NCBI GenBank assembly: GCA_963966185.1
Contig: CAWZYM010000087.1
Coordinates: forward strand, 797,501-861,500
Length of the DNA: 64,000 nucleotides
Direction of reading: 5' to 3'
From: Rhabditoides inermis
Lineage: Eukaryota > Nematoda > Chromadorea > Rhabditida > Rhabditidae
A model generated the notes under the pieces. It was not told the DNA's origin. It was given only the letters and a program-made list of their open reading frames with translations, and made no database searches. Position numbers and translations under genes: made by a program. This document shows positions 36,652-47,659 of the stretch, piece by piece. How positions within the stretch are numbered: position 1 is the first letter of the stretch; each line of letters opens with the position of its first letter.

Positions 36652-36789
36652 CTGCAATCAACAATAAACAATATCAAGCATGACACACTGTTCGCTTCCC
36701 AGTGGCCGAATGTAATCGTCGATTAAATAAATCGATGAATAACACCAACAACAACAATAATAATAATAATAATATTAAAAGAAATCGAT

Positions 36790-38057
36790 AAATCACTACC
36801 TCCTCCGCTGCTTGCTGCTGCGGCGATAACTGCTGCTGCTGAACATACCGCTGTTGCGGCTGCGACGCCGGCTGCTGCTGATACTGCTGCGACGCGTGCT
36901 GAGCGTTCTGCTGCCGCAGAGGACATCTATTCCTGTAATGACCAAGCTGGTGACACTCCCAGCACTGCACCGTGCTCTGAGTGGGCTGGTGCCTGTTGTT
37001 CTTCTTGTTATAAACTCTCCTACTCTCTCCGTTGCTTCCACCGTAGTTGTTGTTGTGCAGAAGGCGCGCACTCTCTCATGTTCCATTCGAATTCCCTTCA
37101 AACAACATAGACAAAAAATTGGCTACCTCGTCCACCGGCTGTTGCTTGGCTTTCATCGCTGCAACCATCACTTGACGATCCCTCTCGTTCTCCATCCGAA
37201 TCCTGTTGGTTTCGTCTCGAATCGCGATCGCACGGCACGCGAGATCCCTTGCCTGATCCAGTGTCTCCGAGTCGGCTAACTGCACCCGAGCGCTTATCTC
37301 GAGGGGCAGTTTTATCACAAACGCTTCCAGAAGAGCCTTGTTGAAGTAGTTCCTCGGGTCGTTCGGATACGCGGTCTCGAACGCGGTGCGCAGTCGATCC
37401 TCAAAGTTCAGAACGAACTCACCCTCTCTCATGAAAATGTTGCGCACCTGCGCCTGTGCGGCGCGCCGATACGCTGTTGTATCTCTTGTCGAGGAAGGCG
37501 ATGATCTTGTCATAGTCGTCTCTGTTCGCTTCCGGCATCGTTTCGATGCTGTTGCGAGCGGAGCTGCGCAGACACCCCTTGAGGGTGGCCGCTTTGCGTT
37601 CGGTGGTGAGGCGCACGCTGCGGGTCCGCATGATGTCCTCAAAGTTTCTCTTAAATCCCTTCCACTCCGCCGGGTTCTCGCCGGTGAATGTAGACGGGCG
37701 CTCGGGCGAACTGGCGTCCGCGTAGATAGCCTGCACCTCCGCAATCTGCTGACTGATGGAGAGAATGTCGGCGTCAGTCGCCTCAGTCCTCGCGCGGATT
37801 GCCTCAAGCGCCTCGTTGAACGCCTTCTCCTGGTCGTCTCCGTTGATGTACGCCTCGGCGACGGCCTTGGTCATGGCGTCGCGCACCGCGGCCAGATCGG
37901 AAGGAAGGATGATGTCCTTCACGCCACTCGCCGCAGTGTTCAACTCTGCCAACGCGCTCCTCTGCAGCCTGTTGTTCTGCAGGAACTGGTCCATGTTAAA
38001 CTCGGGGTGCGCCGGTGTCGCCGGCGACCTGCTGTTTCCGGATGTCTCACCTGGCAT
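36790..38057 (-). pseudogene. Gag-like retroelement relic with one zinc knuckle
   Basis: The frame from 38,057 begins MPGETSGNSRSPATPAHPEF and has an N-terminal helical region, then a capsid-like segment around FTGENPAEWKGFKRNFEDIM. It is interrupted by a frameshift near 37,480. The second part continues with FMREGEFVLNFEDRLRTAF and ALLEAFVIKLPLEISARVQL, meets an in-frame TGA near 37,078, and then shows a single CCHC knuckle CWECHQLGHYRNRC and a Gln-rich tail. No protease or polymerase follows, so it is gag-only. Its leader region (38,150-38,430) carries repeated motifs. Position and strand place it immediately upstream of the visible STARD3-like exons, perhaps in that gene's first intron. 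It could instead be a co-opted gag gene, but the breaks argue against function. Confidence 0.7.
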
Positions 38058-38149
38058 ATCGATCGCTGTTCTCTATCTCACTCTCGCTCACTTCCGCTGG
38101 TCTGTCTCCCACTCGACTGTTATCCTGTTGATTGTTATAAGGAAAGATA

Positions 38150-38430
38150 TAAGTCGAGACGCAGGGACGGCACCCTTCAGGAATAGACAAAGATGATGGA
38201 GCAAGAGAGAGATACCAGTGTATTATGTGCGAGCCACAATACACCCACCGCTTACCTGTTTACCTTGTTGTTGACCGATGATCGCTCTGGCCTTGCGGCT
38301 TTTGCGACAAGTTGTGGTTATTCGGTTTGAACGCAGGGACAACACCCTTCAAGGAATAGAAAGACGGATGGAATGTAATGCGAACGCGAGGATGGCACCT
38401 CTCGAGGAAAAGAAAGACGGATGGAAATAG
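38150..38430. repeat. Repeat block upstream of the gag relic
   Basis: Three versions of a roughly 22-bp motif ACGCAGGGACGGCACCCTTC occur at 38,158, 38,332 and 38,382. The same 3-motif arrangement, with similar spacers (CGATGATCGCTC...TTGCGGCTTTTGC versus CGACGATCGCTC...TCGCGGCTGTTGC), recurs at 40,365-40,615, and a single motif at 41,190. It lies directly 5' of the gag start and is probably the LTR or leader of that element family. Confidence 0.6.
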
Positions 38431-39548
38431 CGAAAACTACTACCACGCGAAAATCGAAATCACAAGAGCAAGTGTAACCGGCAAAACGCCACATTACTGT
38501 GATGCTTGATGGGTCTACTCGAACTGGCGGCGCGTACACGAAAACACGACAAAACATGTGAAGCAAATGGCGTGATGATTAGGAGAAAAGATAAGCGCGC
38601 GATGAGGATGCAGCAATAGAGAGAACAATGTGGAAACAATGTTGACTGGCAGCGACCAATCGATATCAAAAATAGAGAGAGGGCGCAGAGAAACGCGAAA
38701 AGAAATAGAGAAAGGGCGCGGAAAGAAAAGCAAAAATAGAGAGTGATGGGGGAAAGCACACAGAAGAAAAACCTACACCTATAGAAGATCATGAACTGTC
38801 CCATCCAGGCTGCTCGACTCGGCGGAAGGCGCCAAGAGATCAGCTCAGTCTCTCTTCTCTCTCCCGAGGTGGTCGTAAGCAGCGCAAGTCCTGGATCCGT
38901 GATCCAGCGCCTGCAGTCCACGCCCTCGGTGCGTCAGCCGTTTGTAGTACATATGGTCGTTTGGCGACTCATGGGCAGCGTCACCGCCCCTCCGAACATA
39001 GGAGAACGGAGGCGCCCTTGCTCGGTGCTACTCCGGTTGCAAGCTACCGTCTGGCGACTCTAAACAAGTGCATAGCAGAGGGAAGTGACTACTGTGTACA
39101 GCAGTTCATCACCTATCATACTACCACAAATCTAAAATCTTCTACACAAGCCACCAATGTGTATCCTCGGGCGAAGGTCATCCCCCAACCCACGGCCACA
39201 GATCCTCCGCCGATCCCGGAGATCTTTGGGGAGGTCCCTCGGCTGGGCTAGGCCAGGGCAGTCTCTGTCCCGTTACATTGAAAGAGCGCTTTACATATGC
39301 AAATACCACTCAATCTCCGCATCTGGGGGGCAGTTGTTTGAGGGTAGGGCACAACGTCAGACCCATCCTCTGCGCGCGCCGGGGCAGGGTTCTCGCATTG
39401 CGTCCCACCGCCGCGCGTTCCCATCCCGCCTATATAGGCGCGATACTGGTGACTACCATGGTACCGCTAGTTAGTAGTGCACAAAACCCCAATAACTAGT
39501 CACGTAGACTTAATAAATCGGACAAAACAAAGTGGTAAAACAACCCAC

Positions 39549-40690
39549 CTCCATGTAGTCCTTGTGCGGGCACGTCTCCACAAGTGACGTCACCTCCCTA
39601 GTCGTCGCAGCCGCTGCCATCACTAGAGCGTCGCCGGAATGGCAAGGCGAATGGCGGGCGCTTGTGCGTAGTCTGCTCGGTCGAATGGCGTGATCAGTGC
39701 ACACTCGAGAGCGGACATTGCACTCTGCGCGTTCTTTGAACGCGGCGAGCCGTCTAGACACAAGGGCAGAGAGGGTGTGAGAGAAAATAGGGCCTACGCT
39801 GGGTCGTTCTCCCTCTCCCTCTCTCCACCCATCTAAACGGGGGATTGTAACTGTTACGTTGCTGAAAAAGCATTACCCGCTCTACGGTATAAATAAAGAA
39901 ACATTACTACAAAACAAAACCGGAAAAAAATCAGTATGAGTAGTTGTACTGGGAGAGTGTGTGGGGTCATCGATTTGACTCGCTCAGACAGGGCGTTTCC
40001 TGCCAGCCGGAGCCGCAGAAAGCGCATATAAACGAGACAAAATACACGGGAAAGTACTGTACCGCTACAGTATTGCTACAGTAACTACAGTACCCAAAAC
40101 ACAAACTACAGTACACCACACTCACCTCATCGTTCTCCTCTCCGGGGTCGATGTACAACAAATGAAGCTGGTACAGAGCGAAGAGATAGTCCGTCGCTGC
40201 TCGCGAAACAGCGCCGGTCACATATCAAATGCTCAACTTTACCTGACCTGAAATCGATCGCCCCAACTCTGCTTCTCGCTCGCTCGCTGTCGCCTCTCTC
40301 TGTCTCCCTCTGTTCACCGCTGACCGCTGCCTCACCGTTTCCGGGAGTGTAGAGAGTTATATTCGTACACGGGGACGGCACCCCTCAGATGGAAAGACAG
40401 AGAGTGAAGAGAGATGGGCGTGTTATGCGAGATACACAACACATCTTCCTGCTTACCTTGACGATCGCTCCAGCCTCGCGGCTGTTGCAATAAAAATGTT
40501 CGTATTCGGTAAAACGCAGGGGCAGCACCCTTCAGGAAAGACGAGAAAATGAAGAGTTGAGGGAACGCGAGGGCGGCACCTCTCAAGAGAGAGAGAAACG
40601 TACCTCATTTCGCAGACCGTCCAGTGCACAAAAGTGGTTGTGGTTCGATGCTGGCGGTTCCGCGGACTCGTACATCGATCGCTTGCGGAA
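39549..40690 (-). CDS. Possible exons of an unidentified gene
   Basis: Three minus-strand segments end at good donors in phase 0: about 40,608-40,684 (YESAEPPASNHNHFCALDG), about 40,131-40,204 (TDYLFALYQLHLLYIDPGE) and about 39,552-39,625 (TTREVTSLVETCPHKDYME). They read like one protein, but the order of intervening introns includes a repeat block (40,365-40,615) and the 5' and 3' ends were not found. A possible terminal exon is 38,838-38,945. No domain was recognised. They could be upstream exons of the STARD3-like gene, but do not resemble the usual STARD3 N-terminus. Confidence 0.3.
40365..40615. repeat. Second copy of the repeat block
   Basis: Diverged copy of 38,150-38,430 with motif instances at 40,366 (ACACGGGGACGGCACCCCTC), 40,514 and 40,568. 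No gag open frame follows it on the minus strand. Confidence 0.6.
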
Positions 40691-41445
40691 CAGTACATCG
40701 CCGATCACGTGTCGATTGTACAACTTTACCTGATAACTGAAATCGATCACACTCTCCCTCTCTCCTCTCACGCACACCGCAGCTGGCCGGCTGGGGGCGG
40801 AGACAAAGAGGGAAGGGGTGGGCGGGGTCCCAAAAATCGATCGGTGGATCGTGCAAAAAGTTCTAAACAGCTACAACTGTTATATAAGAACTAGTTACTA
40901 GAAAACCGAACTCGCTGCTATCAGTGACAGGTGTTTGGACGTGTGAACGCCGGTCGGCCCAGGACCTACCTGTTAGGGACATCCGCGTGAGCGGATGCGC
41001 CAACCCAGAGGACTTCGATATCAAACCGCAAACTACTACCGTTGATGACAAACCAGTAGTCCACATTAGTTCCCGTGGGACATAATGTGAATGCAATACA
41101 AGAACAGATGTTTGGCATCTTTATCTCGCATAACAAGCACACAATGAGAAATGGATAGGGAACGGAGTAAAACCCCAATGTGGACGCGGGGACGGCACCC
41201 CTCAGGTGGTCAATGGTGGGACCTAAGGTCTCAGGACTGGCATCTGAGTATCAGCTACCGCCGTACTGAACCCCTGACTGAGTGGTGAGGGTGGCTTATA
41301 TAGGGAAGGGGGCGGGGCATGTAGTGGCGTCTCGGCCAATGGACGGACGACACGAGTCCCGCCTGTTCCCGCTTGTTATCAGTCGATCGGCCGCGTTCCC
41401 GCCGGTGTATCGGTAGATCACCCGTCGTGCCGTTGGCTGCAATGA

Positions 41446-42485
41446 GTGATCAGACTAGAGTCGAGTAAGCATCTCTCTCGCAGAGTGAGATGCGACAGAC
41501 AGAGATACTCTCTCTGTCACAATGTGGAGAAACTGAGTGGGCTCTTCTCAGAGATGGGAATGAAGCTGAATGCGGGAAAGTGCAAGGTGATTCGAATGGG
41601 AGTGTATGAGAAGGAACCAGATTTCGAGGTAAATCTGCACATTGGTGGAACAGAGCTCGAGTGCACTAGCCAGTACAAGTATCTCGGAGTGGCAATTGAT
41701 CCTCTGATGAACTTCAGTGGTCACGTGGCTGAGAGAGTGACGAAGGCTCGCCAAGCCATTGGTGCTTTGGTGCGAACTATGAGGAAGTGGGCTCCTCGAA
41801 GCGCCCTCGAGAAAGTGTACAAGGCGTGTATTGAGCCAGGACTGCTATATGCAGCAGAAGGATGGTTTCCTGCAAACGAGACGGACAGGGCAAGACTCGA
41901 AAGAGTGAATGTGCATGCAGCGAGGCTGGTGCAGAATGATTTCACGTCATCGGATGACCGAGTGCTAGAGAAGGCCAAGTGGAATACGGTAAAGAAGACC
42001 GTGAGCGAGAGAAGGAGGGTGCTCATGTGGAATTATGTGCACGGAGTGAGAGCCCCTCCAGATGGAATGCTGGTCCTGGTGTCGGACAGCGGAGTGAGAA
42101 GGACAGCACGCGGTGGCCACTCACTGAGAGTGATGGAGCCTGTGGTGACAAGTGCGAGATTGCACGACTACCCGGTGAACGAGTTGAGAAGGCTATGGAA
42201 TGCCCTACCGGAGAAGGCTGTATTGGAGGAGACCAAACAGTCGTTCAAGCGTGCTGTCAAGAATCTGTGAATTGTGACCGTCGGAGACGGTGTTTTATCC
42301 TACTAACAGTTGTTTTTATCGACTAGCGTGCTTATATAGCACGTTGGTTGAACTAATCTAGTTCTCACAGTCGTTATAATCCAAGGCTCTGTCTTGTTTT
42401 CGGCTGAGAACAATTGGTACGGCTATATCCTTGTTACTCTCTATGAGTAGTGAGATAAACGCAATACCAACAATTAAAAAAAAAA
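41446..42485 (+). mobile_element. 5'-truncated non-LTR retrotransposon (RT C-terminal part)
   Basis: The open frame to 42,270 starts inside the reverse transcriptase: LNAGKCKVIRMG and YKYLGVAIDPLMNF are the late palm/thumb motifs of CR1/Jockey-type LINEs, followed by the usual trailing domain (RARLERVNVHAARLV, LHDYPVNELRRLWNALPE). The catalytic motif is absent because of truncation. The 3' tail holds ATAAACGC and ends in an A run at 42,475-42,485. The frame is open across its length, so the copy may be fairly recent. Confidence 0.75.
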
Positions 42486-42794
42486 GTGTGTTGGGGGTCT
42501 ACGAAAACGTGTTTTATAGTATGCGGAGATGGTGAGTTTCATGCGGAGGTGCTCTTTCCTCCCCTTCTCGGGATAAGAGAACGGTCGTCTCTCCTGAATT
42601 GTTTCGCATTCACTGCGGGGTCACCTCGAACCTCAATCCTACATATCCAACCATGAAGTGTCAATCGAAACGTCATAGGTGGAAATGGAAGCCTCCTCCC
42701 GAAAATGGTGTTTTGAACTGTCGAGTTCCACTTGCACCACGCGGCCGGCACCAAACTGTGATCAGACTGCCTTCACAATCACTATCTGATAGAG

Positions 42795-42880
42795 AGGAGA
42801 GAAAAGTGGGGGAGAGAGAGATAGTGAAAGAGAGAGAGAGAGAGATGGAGAGAGATAGAGAGAGGGGGAGAGAGAATGGA
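42795..42880. repeat. (GA)n tract
   Basis: A GA run with GAGATGGAGAGAGATAGAG interruptions. Downstream, 42,905-42,960 has a weak tRNA-like look (GGCGATAGCGG, then GTGTTCTATGCC) that I cannot confirm. From 43,020 to 43,310 nothing was recognised. Confidence 0.8.
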
Positions 42881-43321
42881 TGAATCGGAGAAACATGTTG
42901 GGGTATACAAAAGGCGAGGCGATAGCGGCTCTCAATCGAAAGGTCGCGTGTTCTATGCCGCCCGTGGGCCGAAAGAAGCTCCGCTACCGCGGTGGGTTGG
43001 CGACCATCACGTTGTCAGCCGCTAGCCAGAAGACACACCGTCAAAATAACAATCAATAACAAGCAATTAATAACAATCAATCATTTATCCAGAATGCCAG
43101 AATCGGTATATCCTGACTATACAACAAGTAAACAAGAGAATACGCGGCAATAATTTGTGAACACAAAAGTCAGACGGCTGGAACATTGTTTTGAGACTCG
43201 TGATGTTGATGGAATGGAACGAGGAGATTCTCCCTCCCCTTCTCCCTCCCTCTCTCTCCCTCTATGTCAATGTGTATAGCTTTGAATCAAAAATATTCAA
43301 TAGTTTGTTTCACATTTAGGT

Positions 43322-43337
43322 AGCCCTAAAGAGGGCT
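43322..43337 (-). terminator. Histone 3' stem-loop
   Basis: On the minus strand AGCCCTCTTTAGGGCT forms a 6-bp stem with a 4-nt loop, 38 nt after the H4 stop codon, with the CCAACA and ACC flanks typical of replication-dependent histone mRNAs. The loop CTTT deviates from the usual TTTC/TTTA. Confidence 0.75.
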
Positions 43338-43374
43338 GTTGGGTTGGTTCGTGGTCTCATTGAGATAAGACGAC

Positions 43375-43705
<331 letters not shown>

Positions 43706-43740
43706 TCACGAATGGGATGATGATCGTTCCGCGGCGCTCT

Positions 43741-43748
43741 CTTATATG
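43741..43748 (-). promoter_or_regulatory. TATA box of H4
   Basis: CATATAAG on the minus strand, 48 nt upstream of the H4 start codon, which suits a replication-dependent histone promoter. Confidence 0.6.
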
Positions 43749-43935
43749 CCACATTCACTCACTTCCCGACCGACGAGGGACCCCAAAAAGCGCGCCAAAT
43801 ATTTCACTCGCGTCACTCTCTCTTTCTCCGTTCTTCTTTTCCTACCGAGCCATCTAGACCGGGGCATTCAAACAATACAGATGCAATACACTACTAAAAA
43901 ATAAACAATGTTCTTGAAAAAAACACTACTCCAAC

Positions 43936-44025
43936 TTACTTGGAGGAAGTGTACTTGGTGACGGCCTTGGTGCCCACAGAGACGGCGTGCTTGGCAAGCT
44001 CTCCCGGGAAGATAACACGGACCGT
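43936..44025 (-). pseudogene. H2B: Histone H2B C-terminal fragment
   Basis: Only the last 29 codons remain: the final alpha helix of H2B with PGELAKHAVS, GTKAVTKYTSSK and TAA. There are substitutions against the usual sequence (VIF for LLL, SVGT for SEGT). The upstream side is cut off by a dispersed tRNA-like repeat beginning about 44,026, which probably destroyed the gene. It sits about 240 bp upstream of the H4 gene on the same strand, suggesting a remnant of a histone cluster. Confidence 0.8.
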
Positions 44026-44029
44026 TCAC

Positions 44030-44336
44030 TATTTACAAATAAACTTATTTTTCACCACGCTAACTAATACTGCAGTAACTCGTTGATTCATGGTCACACA
44101 TGTGTTTCCCCCTCGATCACAATACTCCAACTAAAAAGTAAATCGAAAAAAAGTCATTTTCAACCAGGTGAAGTAAAAAAAGAAGGAACTACATGTGTTC
44201 GGTTCGGTGCTCTCAGCTCAACTGCACGGTGGGAGTCGAACCCACAGCACTAACCAAAAGGCTAGGCGACCACATAACTAGCACGACACATGGGCCCAGC
44301 GAACACCGAACCAACACAATACCCCACAGAAGAACC
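44030..44336 (-). repeat. Dispersed tRNA-like repeat, copy 2
   Basis: It matches 281-520. On the minus strand GTGGGTTCGACTCCCAC forms a perfect 5-bp T-arm with the B box, preceded by a CTAGCC/GGTTAG snap-back. The ends carry GGTTCGGTG in inverted orientation. It truncates the H2B fragment. Confidence 0.6.
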
Positions 44337-44861
44337 CACTGTGAAAGTCTTTGTTCCCCTCGCGCCCTCTCTCTCCTTCCCCTCCCTCTCTTCTTCTATG
44401 TATTTCTCTTCCTCTCTATCAATGTGCGCACCGCGTGATGTGTTTGATGCTTTGAATGATATGGCTCTGTCAATGTGTATACCCGTCACGTCAGTGAAGC
44501 GTTTCCGCGCCACAGAAGTCGTCTGAGCTACACGACTGGTCGTCTGAGTGCGCCGTGCCCGCACGCGCTCGCGCGCATGTATTTATATAATTGTATGATG
44601 ACAACTACGCTCGCAATCGGAAAGTTATCCACCCTCCTTCTCTCTCTCTCTCCCTCGATCAGAGACGCGGGGACGGGGAGAGTACTATATACAAGAGAGG
44701 GTCAGGTTCGCGGCTCCCTCCGCCGCTCCTCTCTCCACTCGGCCTCTACGAACATATCTGTAGTGTAGTAGACAATTATATTGTTGTTTCAGATTGTTTT
44801 TGATTGCTCAAATATTTCATTGAATAATATCTAATATCTAGTACCTTTTCAATCACTTTTC

Positions 44862-45436
44862 TCAAAGTCCAATCTCAAAGTCGCCATCTCCTCCGCCTCC
44901 TGCTTCTCTCACTGCTCCACTCTGCTCCACGGTCTGCTCCTTCGGCTTGTTGAGATCGCGCAGCTGCTGTATCTTGGAGACAATCATGTCACCGCGCTAC
45001 TCCAGAGTTGCGGGATAGGAGAGTGGAGGCCACTGAACAAAGTATTCGTTTACTTCTATCTCTAACGAATCGGTCCATAGTTGTCCTTTCAAATGTTCAC
45101 ATTCCCAACTCTGTTCAGCCGCAACGCAGACTCTAAACTTACTCCAGATAACTACTCTGATAAACGGTCAGCATGTACATCCAAATGAATCTGTGCATGC
45201 TGTCCATTGCTATCCATTCGGATGTTGCATTGCTATCCATTCCATTGCTATCCATTGCTATCCAATGCTATCCATTCGGATGTTCACAGTTCCAACTCTT
45301 CTATTCAGAGGAATTGAAGTGTGCTAATGTGCTACTAGATTCGGTAATACACTTCTAATTCCACCAGCCCACTCCGCACCTCGAGCAGGTGGCGGGGCAC
45401 CAGCTCGCCCGCGTAGAACCTGCAAGGGAAGAGGGC

Positions 45437-45496
<60 letters not shown>

Positions 45497-46230
45497 GGAT
45501 AGAGAGGAGGGATAGAGAGAGAGGGTGAGATCCTTCCTCACCTACTCACACTGCCCAGTCCGCACGCGTTGATGAGCAGCAGAGTCGCCAGCGAGATCAG
45601 AGTCACCCACTGCAACACACAACATCAATACGAAGCTGCACACACCGGAAACCAACCAGAAACAACATCCAACACCAACACTTTCCAAAACCATCTAGAC
45701 ACAGACAGAGACGTTATATAAAAAGAAAAGAAAAATGCACGACTGTTTCTGTTGTTTGACGTGACAGTTGTGCTAACTGATTGCTGGGCTTGATCGGGGA
45801 TGAACTATCAGCTGTCAGTAGCTCACATTACTACAGTTTCTACATGTAAATACCCGCTGCTGACCTTGCTGGTGGCCCGAATGGAAAAAAGTTAGCAACG
45901 CACCAGCCAAACGACAATATGAATAACATCTAGAGACATGAACAGGCAGACACCCGCTGCTGACGTTGCAGCTGGCTGCGATGTTGGTGGCGGCGACCAT
46001 GGCGGCGAGGGAGGCGAGGAAGACGCATATGGAGAGGAGGATGAGCGGGCGGCGGCCCAGACGGTCCACCACCAGCACAGGCACGAGAGTCATCGCAACG
46101 CGCACCACACCAGGCCGCCCACATTTGGATTGCTCTGCTCCGTCGGAGGCTTGACGAGCTTCTTGTCGAGCACGTTCATGTACAGCTCCACCTCGGCGCG
46201 CGGGCGGCACTCGTGAAGCGCGCGTGAGAC
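44862..46230 (-). pseudogene. SLC2-type sugar transporter remnant
   Basis: SLC2 proteins are 12-helix facilitators of sugar transport. Exon 46,230-45,954 has a pre-helix segment then ILLSICVFLASLAAMVAA preceded by the family signature VVDRLGRRP. Exon 45,609-45,542 encodes WVTLISLATLLLINACGLGS, and 45,419-45,365 encodes FYAGELVPRHLLE, equivalent to the WF..EL.P motif before helix 11. A possible last exon 44,996-44,862 encodes a cytosolic tail (IQQLRDLNKPKEQTVEQSG). The first exon carries what looks like a 5-nt insertion near 46,108 (GGCCTGGTGTGGTGCGC) that breaks the frame. The N-terminal half and the last two helices are not found. It is very likely a degenerate fragment. Confidence 0.65.
45439..45520. 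repeat. (GA)n tract in transporter intron
   Basis: GA run between the transporter exons at 45,609-45,542 and 45,419-45,365. From 45,000 to 45,360 only short CCATTGCTATC repeats (about 45,198-45,285) were noted. Confidence 0.85.
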
Positions 46231-46975
46231 CTGCAAGCGATGTTTCTATAAAAAATGTTTCGACCATATGTTACATTCATCATCCGGATTTTATTGATCA
46301 AGCCGAAAATCGCAATACCTTCCATTCACCGACTACATCAATCAGATCAATGAATGACCACGGCCCGGATAGTTGCACAGGCCGCTTTGCGAGTGAATGG
46401 GCGCATAGCGATTTCAGTGAAGAAATTATCGCGCTCTAGCGCTTGCTGGTAATTCGCAGTGGAGCTGGCGCGTCGCGTGCTTGCGGAGCGGTCAGTGTGA
46501 GCGCCACTGTCCACTGTGCAACTATCCGAACCGTGATGACAAGAAGCAAGAAAAACCCACCCTCTTGGCATACAGCTGCTTTCGGCCGATCCCACGCGCG
46601 CGTTCATGCCGGGAACGAACCTGGAAACGATCGATAAATCGAATCTCGAATCAATCAATAAATCGATACGCTTACTCATCACTCAACCGATGCTCGCACT
46701 GTTCCAGCCAAGATTTCCAAATTACCCCACTGTAGCGTTAGCCACCTGATCACTCATCATGATATCATTGTAAGCGGGAATCTTAACTACCAGATCATGT
46801 CACGCCAATAAACGAACACCCACTCATCTGATTGATAAACTAATCAATAAATCGATAAACACCCACTCGTCAGGGTCGTCATCCAAGCTCATGAGCTGCT
46901 CGGCCATGCTCTCCCTGCCGACAGGCAGCAGCCACTTGTTCAGCTCGCCCTGACGGTGCACGCCTAGGAGGGGTG

Positions 46976-46978
<3 letters not shown>

Positions 46979-47020
<42 letters not shown>

Positions 47021-47028
47021 CTCTCTCT
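46979..47028. repeat. (TC)n tract in Dicer-like intron
   Basis: Pure TC run between the exons at 47,096-47,041 and 46,963-46,863. Confidence 0.9.
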
Positions 47029-47659
47029 CCCTATGATCACCTGCTTGAAGTGCTCTTCGAGTGCTTGCGCAGCTCCTTCTCCCATAGCGCAGACACCTAG
47101 ATCATGTTGGCAGTTGCAAATCTGATATCCCTCTTGCTTCTCTACTTTTACTTCCACCTTGCGATCACAACACTCGTACCCAATAATACCCATAACCACG
47201 ACCTACGATCGCACATCGTCCAGACGACATGCCTGGACGTCATCCGTTTTCAACAAGGGTTCACTAGCCGCTATCGAAAACTACTCCAACATCCGATATT
47301 CCTCACTCTCGTTTTTGCGACTCCGATCGTTCTCAATCACACCCGATATCCATAATCTAGAATCCCTCCCCCGAAAGAGGGAATGGCATAAATTGACATA
47401 AGAAACCTCCCTATCATATAATCACGCACCTTCCAGGCGGCCCACGGTCCGATCTGTCGCATCACAGCCAGCGTGCGATTGATGGCCTCGATGATGGGCT
47501 TGCGAGGGTCCAGGTCGAGATCGGGGTGGAAGTCGCGCGAGCGGTCGCAGAACACCCGGGATGCCTTCTGCAGGGAGAGGGTGGAGAAAGAGGGGGGAGC
47601 AAGATCAAGGAACAAAGCCATCATTGCAAGAACCTCAGTCAATGTGGATAACTGGTAAA

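Noticed and set aside
39160..39440. snRNA or 5S-type RNA gene near an ATGCAAAT octamer and a TATATA box
   Set aside because: Compared with remembered U1, U2, U4, U5, U6 and 5S features on both strands; no characteristic motif matched.
46440..46620. Additional Dicer-like or transporter exon around GIGRKQLYAKR
   Set aside because: Splice sites are plausible, but the peptide could not be matched to either family with confidence.
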